From an uncultured Anaeroplasmataceae bacterium (lineage in GTDB: Bacteria; Bacillota_I; Bacilli_A; Acholeplasmatales; Anaeroplasmataceae), in assembly GCA_944325035.1 (NCBI GenBank), contig CALUYM010000002.1, forward strand, positions 213,588 to 277,587: a stretch of 64,000 nucleotides of DNA. The letters run 5' to 3'. How positions within the stretch are numbered: the first letter of the stretch is position 1; every line of letters starts with the position of its first letter. The notes beneath the pieces are model-generated. The model did no database searches. It saw nothing but the letters and a program-made list of their open reading frames with translations, and had not been told where the DNA came from. The position numbers and the translations under genes are program-made. Below, in pieces: positions 17,571 through 26,107 of the stretch.

Positions 17571-17723
17571 ATGAAATACTTTAGATTTCTAAGCTCGTTA
17601 TTGATTTTGGGAACAGTTATGTTTGCAAATGTAAAAACTATTGAGGTAACTCAAACATACGGTGACTTCGTCATTGAAGATGGTGACGATGAAAATTGGG
17701 ATGGCGTTGGTATTAATGAATAA
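17571..17723 (+). CDS. Small secreted peptide precursor, 50 residues
   Basis: Start at 17571, 9-10 bases behind CGGAGG; the nearer ATG at 17565 is too close to it. Residues 1-19 form a signal peptide: basic MKYFR, then a hydrophobic core ending near MFANV. The remainder is polar and very acidic, ending FVIEDGDDENWDGVGINE. No Cys or lantibiotic feature is seen. A short precursor with an export signal and a C-terminal tail next to a TPR regulator suggests a Phr/PapR/SHP-like pheromone precursor, whose tail would be cut and re-imported. A small secreted structural peptide is the alternative. It has its own consensus promoter and terminator. Confidence 0.6.
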   Translation: MKYFRFLSSLLILGTVMFANVKTIEVTQTYGDFVIEDGDDENWDGVGINE

Positions 17724-17766
17724 TTTACGGGGATAATGGATGCCAATTTTGTACGACTATTTAAGG

Positions 17767-17797
17767 AAAAAGTCTATTGAGTTAGACTTTTTTTCTT
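17767..17797 (+). terminator. Intrinsic terminator of the peptide gene
   Basis: AAAAAGTCTA, loop TTGAGT, TAGACTTTTTTT: a clean 9-10 bp stem with a T-run. Confidence 0.85.
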
Positions 17798-17822
17798 TGA
17801 TTTAATTTAAATAGATATTTTA

Positions 17823-17851
17823 TTGAAAAAAATATCAGTTAGTGATACAAT
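17823..17851 (+). promoter_or_regulatory. Promoter of the mntP riboswitch transcript
   Basis: TTGAAA at 17823-17828, 17 bp, TACAAT at 17846-17851. Its start (~17858) lies just ahead of the aptamer. A TATAAT at 17863-17868 is closer but would cut off the P1 stem. Confidence 0.55.
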
Positions 17852-17867
17852 GTTGATGTTTGTATAA

Positions 17868-17956
17868 TCCATAAGGGAGTAGTTAGCTAAAAAAAGCGAT
17901 TGGTCTACAAAATGAGAAACTTCTCAGGCTCAATCTTAATTAACGAGACTTATGCT
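17868..17956 (+). promoter_or_regulatory. Manganese (yybP-ykoY) riboswitch
   Basis: CATAAG at 17870 pairs with CTTATG at 17949 to close the aptamer (P1). Just inside are the family marks: GGGAGTAG on the 5' side and an ACGAGACT-like segment on the 3' side, with an internal hairpin around GAGAAACTTCTC. The P1 3' strand is also the first arm of the following terminator, so metal binding and termination exclude each other: Mn2+ should switch the gene on. It lies directly before mntP, a classic target of this class. Confidence 0.85.
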
Positions 17957-17992
17957 AAAAAGTTTGTCTTTTTAGCATAAGTCTATTTTTTT
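17945..17992 (+). terminator. Riboswitch-controlled terminator
   Basis: AGACTTATGCTAAAAAG pairs perfectly with CTTTTTAGCATAAGTCT over 17 bp (loop TTTGT), followed by a T-run. It shares CTTATG with the aptamer P1 stem. Confidence 0.9.
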
Positions 17993-18010
17993 ACATAAAG
18001 GAGAAAAAAT

Positions 18011-18586
18011 ATGAATATTACATTTTTAATAACAAGTATATTTTTAGGGCTAGGGTTAGCAGCAGATGCATCTGCAGTATCAATGGCTAATGGAATGAAT
18101 GAACCGAAAATGAAAATTCCTAAGGTATTATTTATCTCACTACTATTTGGAGCTTTTCAAGGATTAATGCCTTTAATTGGATATTTGGTGGGACATGCAG
18201 TTTTAGAATATATTGATAAATTTATACCATGGATTGCTCTATTATTATTAGGTTTTATTGGTGGAAAAATGTTAATTGAAGGAGTTAACTCAAATGATAA
18301 TGATGAAGTTGAACTAAAAAAATTAACGATAGTTACTATTTTTGTGCAAGCTATTGCCACCTCGATTGATGCATTATCGGTTGGATTTACTATAGCAAAT
18401 TATAATACAACTGAAGCGTTAGTAACTACATCTATTGTTGCTTTTGTTACTATGTGTTTTTGTATACTTGCTAATTATTTAGGAAAAAAATTTGGGACTA
18501 AACTAGGACATAAGGCTGAAATAATTGGGGGAATTATTTTAATAGTTATTGGAATAAATATTTTTGTGCAAGCTATGTGGCTTTAA
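18011..18586 (+). CDS. mntP: Manganese efflux pump MntP
   Basis: A 191-residue membrane protein with six helices, the usual MntP (DUF204) length. Two inverted halves carry the paired signature motifs: ADASAVSMANGM near residues 18-29 and SIDALSVGF near 118-126, whose Asp residues line the export route. It pumps Mn2+ out of the cell. The start follows AAAGGAGA. The upstream manganese riboswitch with an overlapping terminator gives direct metal control. It appears monocistronic or loosely followed by the RNase H gene. Confidence 0.93.
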   Translation: MNITFLITSIFLGLGLAADASAVSMANGMNEPKMKIPKVLFISLLFGAFQGLMPLIGYLVGHAVLEYIDKFIPWIALLLLGFIGGKMLIEGVNSNDNDEVELKKLTIVTIFVQAIATSIDALSVGFTIANYNTTEALVTTSIVAFVTMCFCILANYLGKKFGTKLGHKAEIIGGIILIVIGINIFVQAMWL

Positions 18587-18626
18587 TTTGCTAAGTATGA
18601 TAAAATAAATGCAGGGTGAAGTTGAT

Positions 18627-19211
18627 TTGACTAAGTATTATGCTGTAAAAGTTGGAAAAAAACCAGGGATTTATTTATCTTGGGATGAATGTAAAGCTCA
18701 AGTTCATGGTGTTAAAGATGCAATATTTAAATCATTTAATACTGAAGAAGAAGCAGTTGCATTTATTAATGATAAAGAAACAACTGAAATTACTAGTGAA
18801 AATGTTGCATATGTAGATGGTTCATATAATATTGAAAATGGGGAATATAGTTTTGGTGGTGTTTTAATCACTAAAAATGGAATCGAAAAGTTTAATAAAA
18901 AATTTGCTAAAGACAAATATTCAAGTAGTAGAAATGTCGCTGGTGAAATAAGAGGAGCTAGCTTTATTATAAATTATGCGTACAAAATGGGAATTAAAGA
19001 GCTAGATTTAGTGTACGACTATAAAGGAATTAAAGAATTTTATATAGGAAATTGGAAAGCCACTAAAGAACTTACCATTTTATATCATGATTTTGCATTA
19101 AAAATGGCTGGTAAGATTAAAGTGAATTTTATCAAAGTAAAATCCCATTCTAATGATTATTATAATGATATGGCTGATAAACTTGCTAAAGATGCATTGG
19201 GTATAAAATAA
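18627..19211 (+). CDS. rnhA: Ribonuclease HI with N-terminal hybrid-binding domain
   Basis: The start is taken as TTG at 18627 behind AGGGTGAAG, giving 194 residues. An ATG at 18609 has no ribosome site and overlaps a promoter-like TATGATAAAAT. Residues 1-45 are the Caulimovirus VI/RNase H N-terminal domain (YYAVKVGKKPGIY, WDECKAQVHG), which grips RNA-DNA hybrids. The RNase HI fold follows with its four acidic catalytic residues: Asp in VDGSY, Glu in AGEIRG, Asp in YDYKGI and Asp in NDMADKLAK. It removes RNA from hybrids such as primers and R-loops. Confidence 0.9.
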   Translation: MTKYYAVKVGKKPGIYLSWDECKAQVHGVKDAIFKSFNTEEEAVAFINDKETTEITSENVAYVDGSYNIENGEYSFGGVLITKNGIEKFNKKFAKDKYSSSRNVAGEIRGASFIINYAYKMGIKELDLVYDYKGIKEFYIGNWKATKELTILYHDFALKMAGKIKVNFIKVKSHSNDYYNDMADKLAKDALGIK

Positions 19212-19238
19212 AAATTGACAAAGAGTCAATTTTTTTTG
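19210..19238 (+). terminator. Intrinsic terminator of rnhA
   Basis: AAAATTGAC, loop AAAGA, GTCAATTTTTTTT. Confidence 0.85.
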
Positions 19239-19606
19239 TCTAATTTCTAGAAGATTGTTTTTATATCATACTATAAAAATATTTAGAGCATAATTATTGA
19301 TTGATATCAAGAATAATAGAACCTTTATTTTAATAGTATAAAATGCTATAATCTTTAATAGTGTTTGAATGATTTGTCATTTTATTTAAGTTTAAAATGA
19401 CTAAGATAGTATTAGCTATAATTAGAAATTTTAAGCTTTAAGAGAATTACATTTTTTAAGATATCCTTTTATAAATGGAACATAATAAAGGATATAAATA
19501 CGCATATTAAATAAACAAGTTATGTTGTACTCATAATGGTAATAAAAATCTTAAAGAAGGAGAAAATATAATCTTAAGTACAATTTGATTATATTAAAAT
19601 CAATGT
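19239..19606. other. Long leader region before uvrB
   Basis: About 370 bases with no gene. It contains a promoter-like TTTATT-N17-TATAAT ending near 19353, a perfect 9-bp inverted repeat (GTCATTTTA ... TAAAATGAC, 19376-19401) with no T-run, and an orphan ribosome site AAGAAGGAG at 19554-19562 with no usable start codon after it. No LexA/DinR box with clear dyad symmetry was recognised. Confidence 0.5.
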
Positions 19607-21571
19607 ATGTTTGAGCTAGATACAAAGTATAAACCTTTTGGTGATCAACCGAAAGCTATAAAACAAATTGTAGATAATTTTAAAAATGGCGAACATGAAC
19701 AAGTTTTGCTTGGTGCAACTGGTACTGGTAAAACATTTACGATTTGTAATGTTATCAAAGAAATGAATATGCCAACTTTAATTTTGGCGCATAATAAAAC
19801 CTTGGCAGGACAATTATATAATGAGGTCAAATCTTTTTTTCCACATAATCATGTCGAATATTTTATCTCGTACTATGATTATTATCAGCCTGAAGCTTAT
19901 GTTGTCTCAAGTGATACATTTATTGAAAAAGATGCTAAAATAAATGATGAAATTGATGAACTTCGACATAAGGCTACAGCGTCATTAATTGACTATAAGG
20001 ATACAATTGTAATCGCATCCGTGTCTTGTATTTATGGTATTGGTGATATTGATGATTATAAAGATTCAATTCTATGTATTCGCCGTGGGGAAAATATAGA
20101 TATTTCAAAGTTAGTTGAGCGTTTAGTTGAATTACATTTTATTCGTAATGAATATGAAGCACAGCGTGGTAGTTTTAGATTAAGAGGAGATAGTTTAGAA
20201 ATCATTCCTGTTTCAAGTCACCAAAGTGGGGTACGAATTGAATTTTTTGATGATGAAGTTGATAGAATCAGAACATTTGATATTTTAACTGGACAAATGA
20301 TAGATGAATTAGAATTTGTAAATATTTTCTCAGCAAGTCACTTCGTTACAAATAAAGAAAAATTAGAAGAGGCCATTCGAAGAATTAAGGAAGAATTACA
20401 AATACAAGTTGAAAAATTTAACAATGAGAAAAAGCCACTTGAAGCTGAACGTATTTTGTCACGTACTAAATATGATTTAGAAATGTTAGAAGAAATGGGA
20501 ACTTGTAGCGGTGTTGAAAACTATTCACGACATTTGACACTAAGAAATGAAGGTGAAACACCATGTACGTTGTTAGATTTCTTCCCTAAAGATTTTTTAC
20601 TTGTAATTGACGAATCACACGTAACAGTCCCACAAGTTAGAGGAATGTATAATGGTGATAGAGCTAGAAAAGAAAACTTAGTTAACTATGGTTTTAGATT
20701 GCCTAGTGCCTTAGATAATCGCCCTTTAAAATTTGATGAGTTTGAAAGAAAACTATCAAATGTTTTATATTTATCAGCGACCCCAGGTGATTATGAGATG
20801 AACAAAGATATACCAGTGATTGAACAAATTATTCGTCCAACTGGTCTTTTAGATCCAATAATTTATGTGAGACCAACTGAAGGTCAAGTTGATGATTTAT
20901 ATGCTGAAATAATGAAACGTGCAGCAAAAGATGAACGTGTTTTAATTACTACTTTAACAATTAAAATGAGTGAAGATTTAACTGCTTATTTTAAAAAAAT
21001 GAATGTAAAGGTAGCATATCTACACTCAGAAATTAAGAGTTTAGAGCGTCTAGAGATTTTAAGAGATTTACGACTTGGAGTTTATGATGTTTTAATCGGA
21101 ATCAACTTATTAAGAGAAGGGTTAGATTTACCTGAGGTTAGTTTAGTTGCAATTTTAGATGCAGATAAACAAGGTTTCTTGCGTAGTGAACGCTCTTTAA
21201 TTCAAACGATTGGTCGTGCAGCACGTAATGCGAATGGAGAGGTAATTATGTATGCTGATACTATTTCTCCTGCTATGGATATTGCAATTAAGGAGACAAA
21301 ACGTCGTAGAGAAATTCAAATAGCTTATAATGAAGAACATGGTATTACTCCTCAAACTATTAAAAAAGCAATTTCTGAATCACTTTCTATTAAGAAAAAG
21401 ATTGATGAAATTAAACCTGTTAAAGATGTGAAAAAGATGTCTAAAGCTGAACGAGAAATGATGATTGAAAACCTTGAACAAGAAATGGCTCTTTATGCAA
21501 AAGAATTAAATTTTGAAATGGCTGCTCAAGTTAGAGATGCTATTATGGAGTTAAAAGGACTTAAGAAATAG
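19607..21571 (+). CDS. uvrB: Excinuclease ABC subunit B
   Basis: 654 residues, full length. The N-terminus [18 protein letters not shown] is the family norm, so the ATG at 19607 is right. Walker A is [10 protein letters not shown] (about residue 38), followed by the beta-hairpin region [11 protein letters not shown], the helicase motif DESH, ATPG, the QTIGRAARN motif and a C-terminal UVR domain that binds UvrC or UvrA. It is the damage-verifying helicase of nucleotide excision repair. uvrA and uvrC are not next to it. Oddly, no Shine-Dalgarno lies before the start. The next gene begins 5 bases after the stop. Confidence 0.96.
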   Translation: MFELDTKYKPFGDQPKAIKQIVDNFKNGEHEQVLLGATGTGKTFTICNVIKEMNMPTLILAHNKTLAGQLYNEVKSFFPHNHVEYFISYYDYYQPEAYVVSSDTFIEKDAKINDEIDELRHKATASLIDYKDTIVIASVSCIYGIGDIDDYKDSILCIRRGENIDISKLVERLVELHFIRNEYEAQRGSFRLRGDSLEIIPVSSHQSGVRIEFFDDEVDRIRTFDILTGQMIDELEFVNIFSASHFVTNKEKLEEAIRRIKEELQIQVEKFNNEKKPLEAERILSRTKYDLEMLEEMGTCSGVENYSRHLTLRNEGETPCTLLDFFPKDFLLVIDESHVTVPQVRGMYNGDRARKENLVNYGFRLPSALDNRPLKFDEFERKLSNVLYLSATPGDYEMNKDIPVIEQIIRPTGLLDPIIYVRPTEGQVDDLYAEIMKRAAKDERVLITTLTIKMSEDLTAYFKKMNVKVAYLHSEIKSLERLEILRDLRLGVYDVLIGINLLREGLDLPEVSLVAILDADKQGFLRSERSLIQTIGRAARNANGEVIMYADTISPAMDIAIKETKRRREIQIAYNEEHGITPQTIKKAISESLSIKKKIDEIKPVKDVKKMSKAEREMMIENLEQEMALYAKELNFEMAAQVRDAIMELKGLKK

Positions 21572-21576
21572 GTGAA

Positions 21577-22782
21577 ATGATGCACAGTTTAAAAGAACTA
21601 TATAAAATTGGAAATGGCCCATCTAGTAGCCATACAATCGCTCCGAAAAAAGCGACGTTATTATTTGTTAATAAATATAAAGAATGTGATTTTATCAAAG
21701 TAACACTCTATGGTTCTTTAGCGTTAACCGGAAAAGGACATTTGACAGATTATATCATTGACAAAACATTAAATGAGCATGGAATAGAACATGAAATTGA
21801 ATTTAATTATTTAGATTTACCACCACATCCGAATACGATGATTTTTCATGGTTATAAAAACAATCAAGAAATTGTTACTAAAACAATTTTATCTATTGGT
21901 GGAGGATCAATTTCTGTACTTGGAGAGATGCTAGAAGAGATTCCTATTATATATCCTCATAAATATTTGTATGATATTAAAAATTATATATTAGAAAATA
22001 ATCTAACTTTGTGCGAATATGTATATACATTTGATAAAGATATTAAACCATATTTAGAGGAAGTATATAAGCAAATGATTAAATCAATTCAAGAAGGCCT
22101 TGAAAAAGATGGAGTATTACATGGTGAATTAAAATTAAAAAGAAAAGCTCCAGCAATTTATAAATCACTAAAGCAAGATGACCAAGAAATATATCGTATA
22201 AAAAAAGAAATTACTGCTTATGCTTATGCTGTGGCGGAAGAAAATGCTTCGGGGGGACAAATTGTAACAGCTCCTACATGTGGAGCTGCTGGAGTTTTGC
22301 CATCATGTTTAATGTGGGCGGTTAAATCGAATCAATACCCACATGGAAAAATTATCGATGCCTTAGCAGTAGCTGGGTTGTTTGGTAACATTGTTAAATT
22401 CACTGCTTCTATAAGTGGTGCAGAAGCCGGGTGTCAAGCTGAAATAGGTACTGCTTGTTCAATGGCAGCTGCATTTTTAGCAAGTCTTCGTGGTCTTTCA
22501 ACGGATTCGATAGAACAAGCTGCTGAAATTGCTTTAGAACATCATTTAGGGTTAACTTGTGATCCAATTCAAGGATATGTCCAAATTCCATGTATTGAAC
22601 GTAATGCAGTAGCGGCATTGCGTGCATTTGATGCTTGTGATTTAGCAAGTATGCTAGATAGTAAAGATTCTAAAATTTCTTTTGATCTTGTTTGTAAAAC
22701 TATGCTAGAAACTGGAAAAGATTTAGGTGAACACTATCGTGAAACAAGTACTGGTGGTCTTGCTAGAAATTATAAGGTTTAG
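21577..22782 (+). CDS. sdaA: L-serine ammonia-lyase, single-chain iron-sulfur type
   Basis: 401 residues. The beta-type domain comes first (GPSSSHTIAPKKA near residues 14-26), then the alpha-type catalytic domain (ASGGQIVTAPTCGAAG near 224-239). Cluster cysteines lie in SGAEAGCQAEIG, LTCDPIQGYVQIPC and IERN. It converts L-serine to pyruvate and ammonia with an oxygen-sensitive [4Fe-4S] cluster, which fits an anaerobic lifestyle. Bacillus splits this into SdaAA and SdaAB; here the order is beta-alpha in one chain, as in E. coli SdaA. Two ATGs in tandem (21577 and 21580) share AGGTGA. It is probably in one transcript with uvrB and the methyltransferase. Confidence 0.93.
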   Translation: MMHSLKELYKIGNGPSSSHTIAPKKATLLFVNKYKECDFIKVTLYGSLALTGKGHLTDYIIDKTLNEHGIEHEIEFNYLDLPPHPNTMIFHGYKNNQEIVTKTILSIGGGSISVLGEMLEEIPIIYPHKYLYDIKNYILENNLTLCEYVYTFDKDIKPYLEEVYKQMIKSIQEGLEKDGVLHGELKLKRKAPAIYKSLKQDDQEIYRIKKEITAYAYAVAEENASGGQIVTAPTCGAAGVLPSCLMWAVKSNQYPHGKIIDALAVAGLFGNIVKFTASISGAEAGCQAEIGTACSMAAAFLASLRGLSTDSIEQAAEIALEHHLGLTCDPIQGYVQIPCIERNAVAALRAFDACDLASMLDSKDSKISFDLVCKTMLETGKDLGEHYRETSTGGLARNYKV

Positions 22783-22790
22783 GAGAATGT

Positions 22791-24146
22791 ATGCAGTTAA
22801 ATGATATATTAGAATTAAATATTATTGCCTATGATCATGAAGGAATAGGTATAGCTAAAATTGATGGATTTCCAGTTTTTGTTCCAGGAACATTAATTGG
22901 GGAGATAGTTAAGGGAAAAATTTGCTATATAAGTAAAAATTTAGCAAAAGCTGATTTGTTAGAGATTATAAAAAAATCATGCAACAGGAATCAAAATCCA
23001 TGTAAATACGAAACATCTTGTGGTGGATGTAATATTTTTCATATGAACTATGAAGAACAACTTAGATTTAAAAAACAAATGGTTATTGATACTTTGTATA
23101 AAGTTGGGAAAATAAAAACTGAGGTCTTAGATGTTAGACCAAACCCCAATCCACTTCACTATCGTAATAAAATAATAGTTCCATTTGGAACAAAGGATGG
23201 GAAGATAATATCTGGATTTTATGAAGCCAAAAGTCACAATATTGTTGTTCAAGATGAATGCTTAATTGAACATAAGGATGCACGTTTGATTATTTCGTAT
23301 TTAAAACAAATGCTTGAAAAATATAAGGTTAGTATATATGATGAGTCAAAACATGAAGGTATAGCTCGTAATGTTATGTTACGTGTTAATGATAGGAATG
23401 AATTTATGCTTATCTTAATAGTTAAAGAAAATAATCGAATCATTAAATCATTACTAAAGGATGTTTTTGACGAATTTGAACAAATTAAATCCATTTATTT
23501 AAATATAAATGATAAAAAGACAAATGTAATTTTGAATAAAGATGGGTTTAGACACTTATATGGAACCAAAACTTTAATTGAAACATTGAATGGGTTGAAA
23601 TTTGAAGTTCATCCTAATAGTTTTTTACAAGTTAATCATGAACAGTCTTTAGCATTATATAATGAAGCTTTAAAATATGTTAAAGACGGAAGCGACGTTA
23701 TAATTGATGCATATTGTGGAATTGGTACAATCACTTTAAATTTAGCTTTAAAAGCTAAAGAAGTGTATGGGATTGAAGTTGTAGAAGAAGCTGTTAAAAA
23801 CGCAAATCAAAATAAAGCCTTAAATAATATTGCTAATGCTCATTTTATTTGTGGAAAATGCGAAGAAGAAATTATTAAGTTAAAACATTTAAAAAATGTA
23901 AATACAATTGTTTTTGATCCACCACGAAAAGGTTGTGATCAGAAATTTCTTAATACAGTTATAAGTATGAATATTGATAATATTATTTATATCTCTTGTT
24001 TAACATCTACGTTTGCAAGAGATGCAGCTTACTTAATAGCTCATGGATATGAGTTAGTTCGTGTTCATCCGTTTGATTTATTTAGTCAAACTTCACATAC
24101 GGAAAATTTAGGGTATTTTAGAAAAGTTAAATCAATTAAATCATAA
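22791..24146 (+). CDS. rlmD: 23S rRNA (uracil-C5)-methyltransferase, RlmD/RlmCD/TrmA family
   Basis: 451 residues. An N-terminal TRAM RNA-binding domain (residues 1-58) is followed by a [4Fe-4S] cysteine set (Cys near 64, 70, then CGGC near 77-80) and the SAM-dependent methyltransferase fold. DAYCGIGT near 307 binds SAM; FDPPRKGCD near 377 and YISCLTS hold the catalytic Cys. It makes 5-methyluridine in 23S rRNA. The Bacilli RlmCD modifies two sites and the family also includes TrmA-like tRNA enzymes, so the exact target is not certain. The start lies 8 bases after the serine dehydratase stop, with AGGAGA. Confidence 0.9.
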   Translation: MQLNDILELNIIAYDHEGIGIAKIDGFPVFVPGTLIGEIVKGKICYISKNLAKADLLEIIKKSCNRNQNPCKYETSCGGCNIFHMNYEEQLRFKKQMVIDTLYKVGKIKTEVLDVRPNPNPLHYRNKIIVPFGTKDGKIISGFYEAKSHNIVVQDECLIEHKDARLIISYLKQMLEKYKVSIYDESKHEGIARNVMLRVNDRNEFMLILIVKENNRIIKSLLKDVFDEFEQIKSIYLNINDKKTNVILNKDGFRHLYGTKTLIETLNGLKFEVHPNSFLQVNHEQSLALYNEALKYVKDGSDVIIDAYCGIGTITLNLALKAKEVYGIEVVEEAVKNANQNKALNNIANAHFICGKCEEEIIKLKHLKNVNTIVFDPPRKGCDQKFLNTVISMNIDNIIYISCLTSTFARDAAYLIAHGYELVRVHPFDLFSQTSHTENLGYFRKVKSIKS

Positions 24147-24191
24147 AATCTTAATTTTTGACAAAAAATACGAAAAAATTAAAAAAATTGC

Positions 24192-24220
24192 TTGCAAATA
24201 AAAAAGGAATATGTTAATAT
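24192..24220 (+). promoter_or_regulatory. Promoter of the candidate sRNA
   Basis: TTGCAA at 24192-24197, 17 bp, TAATAT at 24215-24220, with an extended -10 TG at 24212-24213. Predicted start near 24226, exactly where the first RNA hairpin begins. Confidence 0.65.
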
Positions 24221-24224
24221 ATTT

Positions 24225-24352
24225 ATGCCAATGAAGAATTGGCATCCCTATCCCAAATGTGAATTACTAATATTCACAACCCCCTTTAAGCGCCCTATGA
24301 GACTAGGGCGATCCCTTTTTAAAAATCAAAGTCGATTCAATCGACTTTTTTA
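24225..24352 (+). ncRNA. Candidate trans-acting small RNA with C-rich linkers
   Basis: About 125 bases hold four consecutive perfect hairpins: ATGCCAA/TTGGCAT (24225-24245), TGTGAAT/ATTCACA (24258-24278), CGCCCTA/TAGGGCG (24291-24310) and AAGTCGAT/ATCGACTT plus T-run (24329-24352, a terminator). Single-stranded linkers between them read ATCCCTATCCC, ACCCCC and GATCCC. In this AT-rich genome such C-runs stand out; they can pair with GGAGG-type ribosome sites, as the UCCC motifs of Listeria LhrC and Staphylococcus RsaE do. An overlapping 61-codon open frame has no ribosome site and crosses all the stems. A dedicated promoter supports an independent RNA. Confidence 0.6.
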
Positions 24353-24354
24353 TT

Positions 24355-25017
24355 TCATATTGATTTTAAATCACTAAATATATAACCATTATCTCTAGCA
24401 TATTTTATAAACTCAGGTAAGACCTTAACATTTGAATTAATCATTGTATGCATCAAGATAATAGACCCAGATTTCGTTTGGCATTTTAGATTATTTAACA
24501 CAAATTTATAACCTCGATCATCTTGATAGTTATAGTCGTAATAACTTACATCCCATTTATAAATTTTATATCCTAGCGATTCAATTAAATCTTCACGGGA
24601 TTTATCTATAAAACCCATTGGTGGTCGAAATAATTTGGTTAACTTAGTGCCTGTGGCTTCAAAATATGTTTTTTCGTATAATATCAAATCGTCTTTTAAG
24701 TCTTTTAAACTCATAGTTCGGATATCTCTATGACTAAATGTATGTGAACCAATAGTAGCATAAGGACTTTTAGCAATTTTGTTGACAGTAACTTTACAGT
24801 TGGATAAAAAATCACCATGGAAGAAAAATGTTACTGGTACTTTATTTTCTTCACAGGTTTTAAAAATTTCTTTCGTATTCTTTAATGAATATCCATCATC
24901 AAATGTTAGGTAAATTTTATTAGAATTGGACATGTCATTGAAATAAATTTTGGCGGAAGCATTTTTAACTAAAAAAAGAAAAATTGAAAGAATTAAAGCT
25001 GTTAAAATTTTTTTCAT
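24355..25017 (-). CDS. Polysaccharide deacetylase (NodB domain), secreted
   Basis: 220 residues with an N-terminal signal sequence (MKKILTALILSIFLFLV) and a NodB fold. All five motifs are present: TFDDGY near residue 37 (catalytic base and metal Asp), SHTFSH near 92 (metal His pair), RPPMGF near 130, a WDVSYYD motif near 154 and LMHT near 190. This is the PdaA-like subset acting on peptidoglycan or other N-acetylated wall polymers, probably outside the membrane. It converges on the sRNA, and the sRNA terminator hairpin lies at its 3' end. The exact substrate is not readable. Confidence 0.87.
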   Translation of the reverse strand: MKKILTALILSIFLFLVKNASAKIYFNDMSNSNKIYLTFDDGYSLKNTKEIFKTCEENKVPVTFFFHGDFLSNCKVTVNKIAKSPYATIGSHTFSHRDIRTMSLKDLKDDLILYEKTYFEATGTKLTKLFRPPMGFIDKSREDLIESLGYKIYKWDVSYYDYNYQDDRGYKFVLNNLKCQTKSGSIILMHTMINSNVKVLPEFIKYARDNGYIFSDLKSI

Positions 25018-25158
25018 TTAAATCACCATAAATATTTTGGCTTAAAATATATAAAATAAAAAGGTAAAATATTTAATATTACTTAATATTAAAAGTTTTC
25101 CTTTATGGAATGATTAAAAAATGATATAATAAATTTAAAATTTAGAAGAGGTAACCTT

Positions 25159-26013
25159 ATGACATTAGAAGAAGAAATTTTAGAATTACTAAATAATCCC
25201 CAAAATATAGTCTTAGATAATAACGAAAAAGAAGTTAAAGATAGAGAACAATATATTGAACAAATTAATAAAACTCTAGTTGAAGTTTTTCCTTTAATTA
25301 AAGCTGAAAGTAGAGCCCGTTATGTTCAAGAAGCTGCAGCTTTTGCTTTAGCTAAAGCCATGGAGCGACGTTTATTAATTGAAATTCGTCCAGAAAGTAA
25401 ACCACATGTATGGTTAGTTATTATGGAAGTTGCAGAGGGAGCTAAATTTAATTTACCTTCTCATTTAGAGGATAAACTTTATGATTATATGGATGCATGT
25501 GAAAATGCAATTGAAAATTATATTAATGAAAATTTAGGATTTGATTTTGCAGAATTATTAACTAATGTACAATTAATTGGTAATTATTTAGTTGATAAGC
25601 ATAATTTAAAAGATATTCAAATTGCTGGTTTAACAAATGATAAAGTTATGACAAGAGACGAACTTCATAACTTCTGTTTACAAGGAGCCACTAAGGCATT
25701 AGGAGATCAAGGATATGAACTTATTAAAGTGAACTTAGGTAGTGCTAATCCAGTTTCGTTAATTTGCAAGAAGAATAACATAACTTTTAATGTATCTGTT
25801 ACAACTGCAATTCTACCAAAAACAGGAGAACTTGGTGGTTGGAAACTAAGAGAACTTGAAAAAATTAAACAAGATGAGAATAATAGAATTGCGATTTTAG
25901 GTATTTCTGTTATTTCAACTGATAAATTATATGCATCGATGGGAGTTGCAATTAAAGATGGAGATTATAATTTTAAAGTATCTCCTCTGGAAGAAATTAG
26001 ACCTAAAGCGTAA
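25159..26013 (+). CDS. Uncharacterised cytosolic protein
   Basis: I do not recognise a family for this 284-residue protein. It has no signal or membrane helix. Residues 1-180 are mostly helical and acidic, with a conserved-looking SRARYVQEAAAFALAKAMERR stretch near 52. The C-terminal 100 residues look alpha/beta (YELIKVNLGSANPVSLICKK). The start has AGAGGTAAC, a TATAAT at 25125-25130 lies upstream, and a terminator follows the stop, so it is a single-gene transcript. The next two genes encode a membrane protein and LemA, but no link is shown. Confidence 0.6.
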   Translation: MTLEEEILELLNNPQNIVLDNNEKEVKDREQYIEQINKTLVEVFPLIKAESRARYVQEAAAFALAKAMERRLLIEIRPESKPHVWLVIMEVAEGAKFNLPSHLEDKLYDYMDACENAIENYINENLGFDFAELLTNVQLIGNYLVDKHNLKDIQIAGLTNDKVMTRDELHNFCLQGATKALGDQGYELIKVNLGSANPVSLICKKNNITFNVSVTTAILPKTGELGGWKLRELEKIKQDENNRIAILGISVISTDKLYASMGVAIKDGDYNFKVSPLEEIRPKA

Positions 26014-26050
26014 AAATTGTGCGAATTTAAAAAAAATTCGCACTTTTTAT
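26014..26050 (+). terminator. Intrinsic terminator
   Basis: GTGCGAATT and AATTCGCAC form a perfect 9-bp stem, then a T-run. Confidence 0.9.
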
Positions 26051-26107
26051 TATAATGTGGTAAAATTAAATTATAAAAGAGAATATAATTTATAGGAGGG
26101 GATTTTC

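Noticed and set aside
24192..24377. 61-codon open frame on + over the hairpin cluster
   Set aside because: It has no ribosome site, its start is in the promoter region, and the reading crosses four perfect hairpins and the terminator. The non-coding RNA explanation fits better.
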